A stretch of DNA of 64,000 bases from Sva-07 sp963728355 (GTDB lineage: Bacteria > Actinomycetota > Acidimicrobiia > Acidimicrobiales > Ilumatobacteraceae). Of the stretch, positions 58,895 through 64,000 are shown one piece after another; within the stretch, counting starts at the first letter, position 1, and the number at the start of each line of letters is the position of its first letter. Location of the stretch: positions 310,001 through 374,000 of the forward strand of contig CAVSJQ010000022.1 in the NCBI GenBank assembly GCA_963728355.1, given 5' to 3'. The notes beneath the pieces were generated by a model that was given only the letters and a program-made list of their open reading frames with translations, did not search any database and was not told the DNA's origin. Both the position numbers and the translations under genes were made by a program.

Positions 58895-59998
58895 TCAGCC
58901 CGGGAATGGTCGCGGCACCGTGTGCGTGAGTGGCTGCGAGCCGGTTTCGGTGACGACGAGGAGATCCTCGATCCGGAAGCCACCGAAGCCGACACGATAG
59001 AGGCCCGGTTCGACCGTCACCACGTTCCCCGCGACCAACTCGTCGTCGGAGACCTGGGAGTGGAACGGCGGCTCGTGGATGACCAGGCCGACGCCGTGAC
59101 CGGTTCCGTGCAGATACCAGTCGAGATGGCCGGCGTCGTCGAACACGTCGCGGCAGACCGAATCGAGCGTTCGAGCCGAGATTCCGGCGCACAGCGCGGC
59201 CGTGCCGGCGGAATGAGACGCCTCCACGAGCGCATAGATCCGGCGTTGTTCCGCGGTCGGTTCACCGATCACGTACGAGCGGGTCATGTCGGAGTGGTAA
59301 CCGTCGACCAGCGCCCCGACGTCGATGATCACGGTGTCGCCCTCGACGATCCGACGGTGCGACGCCTCGTGATGCGGGCGGGCGGCATGGTCGGGTCCGC
59401 TCGCCACGATCGTCTCGTAGCTGCGGTCGTCGGCGCCGTGCAGGCGCATGCGGTACTCGAGCTCGTTGCGGATGTCGGCCTCGGTGACCGGGTGGTCGAC
59501 GGTGGCGAACAGGAGCGGTTCGACGTCGGCCAGCGCGGCGTCGGCGGCGGCTGCTGCTGCGGACATCCGCTCGATCTCGGCGGCGTCCTTGATGCGCCGC
59601 TGGCGACCGACGGGCGACTCCGTCGGCTGCAGCGAGATCTCGGCGGCGAGCCGGCGCCACTCGGCGTGGCTGGTCGAGGTGGGATCGAGCCCCACGCTCC
59701 GGGCGGAATGCAGCGCCTGGACGAGCCGTTCGTGCAACTTCGCCCTGGACGTCTCGGCGATCACGGTCGCTGCACTCGAGGCGGTCTCGGCGCGGGCGCG
59801 CTCGCCGTAGCGGCCGTCGGTGCCGAGGACGAGTTCGTCGGGCGTCAACACCACCCAGCCGTTCGATCCGGTGAACCCCGTCAGCCACCGCACGTCGACC
59901 AGGTCGGTGAACAGCACCGTGTCGCAGCCGTTGTCGAGTGGGAGCCGTGACCGGATGGCCGCAACGCGGGGCCCGTGGTCGATCGGTGTGCTGCCCAT
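58895..59998 (-). CDS. M24-family Xaa-Pro aminopeptidase/dipeptidase
   Basis: 367 residues. A creatinase-like N-domain (CDTVLFTDLVDVRWLTGFTG) precedes the pita-bread catalytic domain. Metal ligands are all seen: the two aspartates in VIIDVGALVDGYHSDMTR, the histidine in LHGTGHGVGLVIHE, and glutamates in TVEPGLYRVG and FRIEDLLV. It removes residues before proline. The start ATG 59998 is one base after the aroB stop; an earlier in-frame ATG would overlap aroB. The aroB-pepQ-efp-nusB order is conserved. Confidence 0.93.
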   Translation of the reverse strand: MGSTPIDHGPRVAAIRSRLPLDNGCDTVLFTDLVDVRWLTGFTGSNGWVVLTPDELVLGTDGRYGERARAETASSAATVIAETSRAKLHERLVQALHSARSVGLDPTSTSHAEWRRLAAEISLQPTESPVGRQRRIKDAAEIERMSAAAAAADAALADVEPLLFATVDHPVTEADIRNELEYRMRLHGADDRSYETIVASGPDHAARPHHEASHRRIVEGDTVIIDVGALVDGYHSDMTRSYVIGEPTAEQRRIYALVEASHSAGTAALCAGISARTLDSVCRDVFDDAGHLDWYLHGTGHGVGLVIHEPPFHSQVSDDELVAGNVVTVEPGLYRVGFGGFRIEDLLVVTETGSQPLTHTVPRPFPG

Positions 59999-59999
59999 G

Positions 60000-61019
60000 T
60001 CAGCGACCCTCCGAGAGGAATCGCTCGAGGGCGGCACGAACCGCCGACTCGGGGACGTGCTCGACCACCTCGACGCCGTCGGGCCCGTCGAGCACGAACG
60101 TCAGGCCGTCGACCGCCTTCTTGTCACGGGCCATCAACTCCATCAGATCATCGATGTCGAGCACCTCGGGTGGCGTGATCCGCAGGCCGTACTCCCCCGC
60201 GACGATGCGACGGTGTTCGTCGACGCGGTCCCCGCCGATGCGACCGAGTTCGCGAGCGAGCTCGGCAGCGAAGATCAACCCGATGGCGACCGCCTCGCCG
60301 TGGGCCAGGTCGTGGGCGGTGGAGATCTCGAGCGCGTGGGCCAACGTGTGGCCGTAGTTGAGCAGCGCCCTCCGGCCGCCTTCGCGCTCGTCCGAAGCGA
60401 CCACGTCGGCCTTGATCTCGACGCACCGAGCAATGCGCTCGTCGAGCGCCATCGAGAGCAGATCGTCGCCGGTGAGGAAGTGGTACTTCGACATCTCGCC
60501 GAGACCGCAGCGGGTCTCTCGCGCAGGCAGGGTCGCGAGGGCGTCGAGGTCGCAGACCACGCCGGACGGCTGCCAGAACGCGCCGACGAGATTCTTGCCC
60601 TCCGGGAGGTTGACCCCGGTCTTGCCACCGATGGCGGCGTCCACCATGCCGAGTAGCGTCGTGGACACGTGCACGACCGGGGTGCCGCGGTGCCACGTGG
60701 CCGCAGCGAATCCGGCGACGTCGGTGACCATGCCTCCGCCCACCCCGACGACCACATCGCGCCTCGTGAGGCCCTGGCGAGCGAAGCCCCGCGTCAGCGA
60801 CTCGATCGTCGCGAGCGACTTCGCCGCCTCGCCGGTACCGACGACGTAGGTCTCGATCTGGTGGTCCGGGAGCGAGACGGTGAGCGGGATCTGGTCCTGG
60901 GTGACCACGGCGACGCGGCGGGCCGACGACGGCAGTAGCGAAGCGAGTTCGGCGAGCGCTCCGGCGCCGATGACCACGTCGTACGCTCGGTCGGCGAGCG
61001 GCACCGTCACGCGCAGCAT
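60000..61019 (-). CDS. aroB: 3-dehydroquinate synthase
   Basis: 339 residues. It closes the ring of DAHP to dehydroquinate, using NAD and a metal. VVGVGGGMVTDVAGFAAATW is the NAD loop, ATWHRGTPVVHVSTTLLGMV and GGKTGVNLPEGKNLVGAFWQP bind substrate, and NYGHTLAHALE holds metal histidines. The start ATG 61019 lies 13 bases inside aroK. Confidence 0.97.
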   Translation of the reverse strand: MLRVTVPLADRAYDVVIGAGALAELASLLPSSARRVAVVTQDQIPLTVSLPDHQIETYVVGTGEAAKSLATIESLTRGFARQGLTRRDVVVGVGGGMVTDVAGFAAATWHRGTPVVHVSTTLLGMVDAAIGGKTGVNLPEGKNLVGAFWQPSGVVCDLDALATLPARETRCGLGEMSKYHFLTGDDLLSMALDERIARCVEIKADVVASDEREGGRRALLNYGHTLAHALEISTAHDLAHGEAVAIGLIFAAELARELGRIGGDRVDEHRRIVAGEYGLRITPPEVLDIDDLMELMARDKKAVDGLTFVLDGPDGVEVVEHVPESAVRAALERFLSEGR

Positions 61020-61513
61020 CGCAGCACCGCCCTGGCCACCTCGGTCGGCGTCCGGTTCTCCACCGACACGATCGCATCGGCGACCTCCTGGTACAGCGGG
61101 GCCCGCACATCGTTCAGACGACGCAGCGTGGCCTCTGGATCGTCGTCGAGCAACGGCCGGTGACCGCCGGTGCGCACCCGGGCGGCGAGCACCTCCACGT
61201 CGGCCATCAGCCACACGACGCGGGCGTCGGCGTCGTGGAGTGCCTGGCGGTTGCGCTCGCTGAGCACCACACCACCGGCCGCGGCGATCACGGACGGCTC
61301 GAGTGCGGCCAGCGCCTCGAGGAGCGTGTCGGTCTCGAGTTCGCGGAAGGCGGCTTCGCCGTCGGTCGACCAGATCTCGCGCACCGTGCGCCCCGTCCGT
61401 TCCTCGATCATCTCGTCGGAGTCGAACATCGGGCGCCCCAATTCGGCCGCGACCATGCGGCCGACCGTCGACTTGCCCACGCCCATCATGCCGACGAGGA
61501 CCAGATGGGTCAC
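61007..61513 (-). CDS. aroK: Shikimate kinase
   Basis: 168 residues. The P-loop VGMMGVGKSTVGRM is at residues 7-20, the shikimate-binding DSDEMIEERTGRTV follows, AAAGGVVLSERNR binds the substrate carboxylate, and the lid region is RTGGHRPLL. The start is GTG 61513, overlapping the aroC stop by GTGA. The 3' end overlaps aroB by 13 bases. Confidence 0.96.
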   Translation of the reverse strand: MTHLVLVGMMGVGKSTVGRMVAAELGRPMFDSDEMIEERTGRTVREIWSTDGEAAFRELETDTLLEALAALEPSVIAAAGGVVLSERNRQALHDADARVVWLMADVEVLAARVRTGGHRPLLDDDPEATLRRLNDVRAPLYQEVADAIVSVENRTPTEVARAVLRCCA

Positions 61514-62676
61514 GGCAGTGTGGCCGCGAAGGCCTCGGCGTTGCGGATGAATTCCTCGAGGGAATCGCCGCCGAACTTGCGCTGCGCCTCGGCGGCCAAC
61601 ACGAGCGCCACCATCGTCTCGGCGACCACGCCCATGGCCGGGACGGCGGTGACGTCGGTGCGCTCCTTGAACGACACCGTCGACTCCTTGGTGGCCGTGT
61701 CGACCGTTTCGAGCGTCGGGACGTTGAGTGTGGCCAGCGGCTTCATCGCGGCGCGCACGACCAGGAGTTCTCCCGTGGAGATCCCACCCTCGGTGCCGCC
61801 GGCCAGCGTGCTCCCCCGGCGGTACTGATTGGCGTCGGCGTCCCACGAGATCGGATCGTGCGCGATGCTGCCGCGGCGACCCGCGACCTCGAACCCGTCG
61901 CCGATCTCGACACCTTTGACCGCCTGGATGCTCATGATCGCCTGGGCCAGCAACGAGTCGAGCTTGCGATCCCAGTGGACGTGGCTGCCCAGGCCGACGG
62001 GGACCCCGAATCCGAGCACCTCGACGACGCCGCCGAGCGAGTCGCCGTCCTTCGCGGCGGCCTTGATCTCGGAAATCATCGCCTCGCTCGCCTCGAGGTC
62101 GAAGCAGCGGACCTGGTTCTCGTCGACGCGATCCAGCTGGCCGGGCGTCGGGCGCGCGGCGCCGTCCGGGACGCGGGCAGCGCCCATCTGGATCACGTGG
62201 GAGATGATCTCGACGCCGATGTGCGACAGCAGCGCCTTGGCGACGGCGCCGGCGGCGACACGTGCTGCGGTCTCGCGTGCGCTGGCACGTTCGAGGACGT
62301 CGCGGGCATCGGTGAACCCGTACTTCTGCATGCCGGCGAGGTCGGCGTGCCCGGGACGAACCTGCGTGAGTGGTGCCTTGGTGGCGCCGGGCGCCGGGCT
62401 CATCTCCTCGTGCCACTTGTCGCTGCGGAACCACTCGCTGTTCTTGATCTCGATGGCGATCGGCGAACCCAGCGTGCGCCCATGGCGGACCCCGCCGATC
62501 AGGGTGAGTTCGTCGGCCTCGAAGCGCTGCCGGGGCCCGCGGCCGTAGCCGAGGCGACGTCGCCCCATCTCGTCCTGGATCTGCTCGACCGTGATCGGGA
62601 GGCCGGCCGGCAGTCCCTCCATCACGACGACCAGCGCCTGGCCGTGGGATTCGCCCGCCGTGAGATACCGCAACAT
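61510..62676 (-). CDS. aroC: Chorismate synthase
   Basis: 388 residues, with AGESHGQALVVVMEGLPAG, MGRRRLGYGRGPRQRFEADE, RPGHADLAGMQKYG and TLAGGTEGGISTGELLVVRAA. It forms chorismate from EPSP with reduced FMN. ATG 62676 gives the universal MLRYLTAGESHG start. It sits ten bases after aroE and is coupled to aroK. Confidence 0.98.
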   Translation of the reverse strand: MLRYLTAGESHGQALVVVMEGLPAGLPITVEQIQDEMGRRRLGYGRGPRQRFEADELTLIGGVRHGRTLGSPIAIEIKNSEWFRSDKWHEEMSPAPGATKAPLTQVRPGHADLAGMQKYGFTDARDVLERASARETAARVAAGAVAKALLSHIGVEIISHVIQMGAARVPDGAARPTPGQLDRVDENQVRCFDLEASEAMISEIKAAAKDGDSLGGVVEVLGFGVPVGLGSHVHWDRKLDSLLAQAIMSIQAVKGVEIGDGFEVAGRRGSIAHDPISWDADANQYRRGSTLAGGTEGGISTGELLVVRAAMKPLATLNVPTLETVDTATKESTVSFKERTDVTAVPAMGVVAETMVALVLAAEAQRKFGGDSLEEFIRNAEAFAATLP

Positions 62677-62686
62677 CGGCCCGAGG

Positions 62687-63520
62687 CTACCGGTGGGCCA
62701 ACGCAGACTCGGCGGCACGACGCATCACCGCGACGTCGGGAAGGTGCCCGAGCCAGGCGAGCTGCTGCAGCGCTGCCTGATGGACCAGCATGCCGAGCCC
62801 GTCGATCGTCCGCGCCCCGCGCTCGTCCGCGCTGACCAACCAGGCCGTGCGGAGCGGGTGGTAGACGAGATCGGCGACGACCTGTGTCTGCCCCAACAGC
62901 TCGGGATCGCACGGAAGGTCGTCGGCGGTGGCGGACGCCGGATCGACGCCCATCCCGACACTCGATGCGTTGACGACGAGATCGGCTGCGGCGACGTCGT
63001 CGGCGTCTCCGACGGATGCGACCTCGGACAGCGAGCTGGCCGACTCGGCGCGTTCCCTGGTCCGGTTGACCACACTGATCGACGCTGCACCCGCCCGGCC
63101 GAGCGCATCGATCACCGAGCGTGCTGCCCCACCGGCGCCGAGCACTGCGACCAGGGCGCCGCGCACGTCGACGCCGGCCTCGGCCACCGACGCCACGAAA
63201 CCGGCCCCGTCCGTGCTCGAGCCGACCAAGTCGTCACCGTCCCACGCGACGGTGTTGACCGAGCGCAGTGCCGTCGCGGCCGGGTCGAGGCGGTCGACGG
63301 CGGCGGCGACATCGTGCTTGTGCGGCATCGTCACCGACAGCCCGGCGATGCCGAGCACCCGCACGGCGGCGAGGGCATCGGCGGCGTGGCCCGGGGCCAC
63401 GTCGAACGCTGCGTAGGTCCAGTCGACGCCCGCCGCATCGAAGGCCGCTTGGTGGATGACCGGGGACAAACTGTGCTCGACGGGCGACCCGATCAACGCC
63501 GCGAGACGGCGCAGCGTCAC
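62687..63520 (-). CDS. aroE: Shikimate dehydrogenase
   Basis: 277 residues. LIGSPVEHSLSPVIHQAAF is the shikimate site, SVTMPHKHDVAAAVD holds the catalytic lysine, and VLGAGGAARSVIDALGRAGA with the NRTRERAE strand binds NADP. The start is GTG 63520, overlapping the mltG stop as GTGA, so the aro genes are coupled to a peptidoglycan enzyme. Confidence 0.95.
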   Translation of the reverse strand: MTLRRLAALIGSPVEHSLSPVIHQAAFDAAGVDWTYAAFDVAPGHAADALAAVRVLGIAGLSVTMPHKHDVAAAVDRLDPAATALRSVNTVAWDGDDLVGSSTDGAGFVASVAEAGVDVRGALVAVLGAGGAARSVIDALGRAGAASISVVNRTRERAESASSLSEVASVGDADDVAAADLVVNASSVGMGVDPASATADDLPCDPELLGQTQVVADLVYHPLRTAWLVSADERGARTIDGLGMLVHQAALQQLAWLGHLPDVAVMRRAAESALAHR

Positions 63521-64000
63521 AGCAGCCCGGCCTGGCGGGCGAGCTCCACGTTGCGTTCGTGCTGCCACAGCTCGGAGGCGAACACGTGTGCGCCGTTCTC
63601 GTCGGCGAGGACGTAATAGAAGTAGAAGCACTCCGTCGGATTTTCGAGTTCGGCGCAGATCGGATCACCGGCCGGCGGGTTCGGCGCCGGGTTGAGCGCC
63701 GCCTGGATCGATGCCCGTCCCGGTGCCGCGATCGGCGTCGGTGGCAGCCCGGGCCGCAGGTACGAGTTGTACGGCGTGTCGATCGTCCGCAGCTCAGAGA
63801 ACGGCAGCTCGGGGTCGATACCCGCCTGGTCCCGGCCGTACAGCACGGTGGCGTCGATCTGCAACGGGAACGGCGTGTCCGGGTTGAGCGCCGAGAAGTA
63901 CAGCCGGTTGTGGATCACGCGGGAGATCTTTGCTCGGTCCTCGGGGACCCGTGCCTCGCGCTCGATCATCGAGGCGATGATCAGCGTCTCGTAGGGCGTG
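63517..64000 (-). CDS. mltG: Endolytic murein transglycosylase MltG (5' end beyond window)
   Basis: The visible 161 residues are the C-terminal catalytic part of YceG/MltG: TLIIASMIEREARVPEDRAK with the catalytic glutamate, VIHNRLYFSALNPDTPFPLQ, DATVLYGRD, NSYLRPGLPPTPIAAPGRAS and the ending FYYVLADENGAHVFASEL. MltG is a membrane-anchored enzyme that cuts nascent glycan strands. Its N-terminal anchor lies outside the window. Confidence 0.95.
   Translation of the reverse strand, partial: TPYETLIIASMIEREARVPEDRAKISRVIHNRLYFSALNPDTPFPLQIDATVLYGRDQAGIDPELPFSELRTIDTPYNSYLRPGLPPTPIAAPGRASIQAALNPAPNPPAGDPICAELENPTECFYFYYVLADENGAHVFASELWQHERNVELARQAGLL

Overview
The window is high-GC actinobacterial chromosome. 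The 16S rRNA, the gene order, the mycobacterial-type integration host factor, a helicase-dead PriA, GTG-rich starts and many TANNNT-type leaderless promoters all point to Actinomycetota. My best guess is Acidimicrobiia, Ilumatobacter-like, but I could not run a phylogeny. Almost all housekeeping genes lie on the minus strand and are best read from high to low coordinates.

From 64.0 to 56.3 kb the window has mltG (cut by the window end), aroE-aroC-aroK-aroB, a Xaa-Pro peptidase, efp, nusB and a DUF2079 membrane protein. A plus-strand amidohydrolase follows. From 54.5 to 40.9 kb one tight superoperon runs pyrR-pyrB-pyrC-carA-carB-pyrD-mihF-gmk-rpoZ-coaBC-metK-priA. It makes UMP precursors, GDP, CoA and SAM, and carries the nucleoid protein, RNA polymerase omega and the restart protein. 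A PyrR-binding hairpin lies at its head, two tandem mini-ORFs sit between pyrC and carA, and priA is split by a one-base frameshift. pyrF and pyrK are not present.

From 40.9 to 36.8 kb there is a mixed set (cupin, TPR protein, PLP-dependent dehydratase, methyltransferase). Then come def-fmt-rsmB-mogA, hisG with a cold-shock-like gene and an alkyltransferase-like gene, a DUF1844 gene, and infC-rpmI-rplT-trmH. infC appears to start at an AUA codon.

The familiar actinobacterial order trmH-pheS-pheT-arg-tyrS is interrupted twice. At 25.5-29.5 kb lie a DUF4389 protein, VOC proteins and two HNH-type genes. At 17.8-22.0 kb lie YqgE, a GNAT, a VOC protein, a small barrel protein, an orphan ATP-grasp enzyme, an ACT protein and a decayed esterase. 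The arginine operon argC-B-D-F-R-H-mpg lacks argJ and argG, and argF is frameshifted.

Tyrosyl-tRNA synthetase abuts the promoter of a single 16S-23S-5S operon (8.8 to 3.25 kb) with no spacer tRNA, perfect processing stems and a strong terminator. A TPR protein, a Nudix hydrolase, rarA and a DUF948-like gene close the window. I saw no CRISPR array, prophage, insertion sequence or recognisable defence locus. The most interesting points are expression signals (AUA and CTG starts, leaderless promoters, mini-ORFs) and gene decay, rather than a new enzymatic system.
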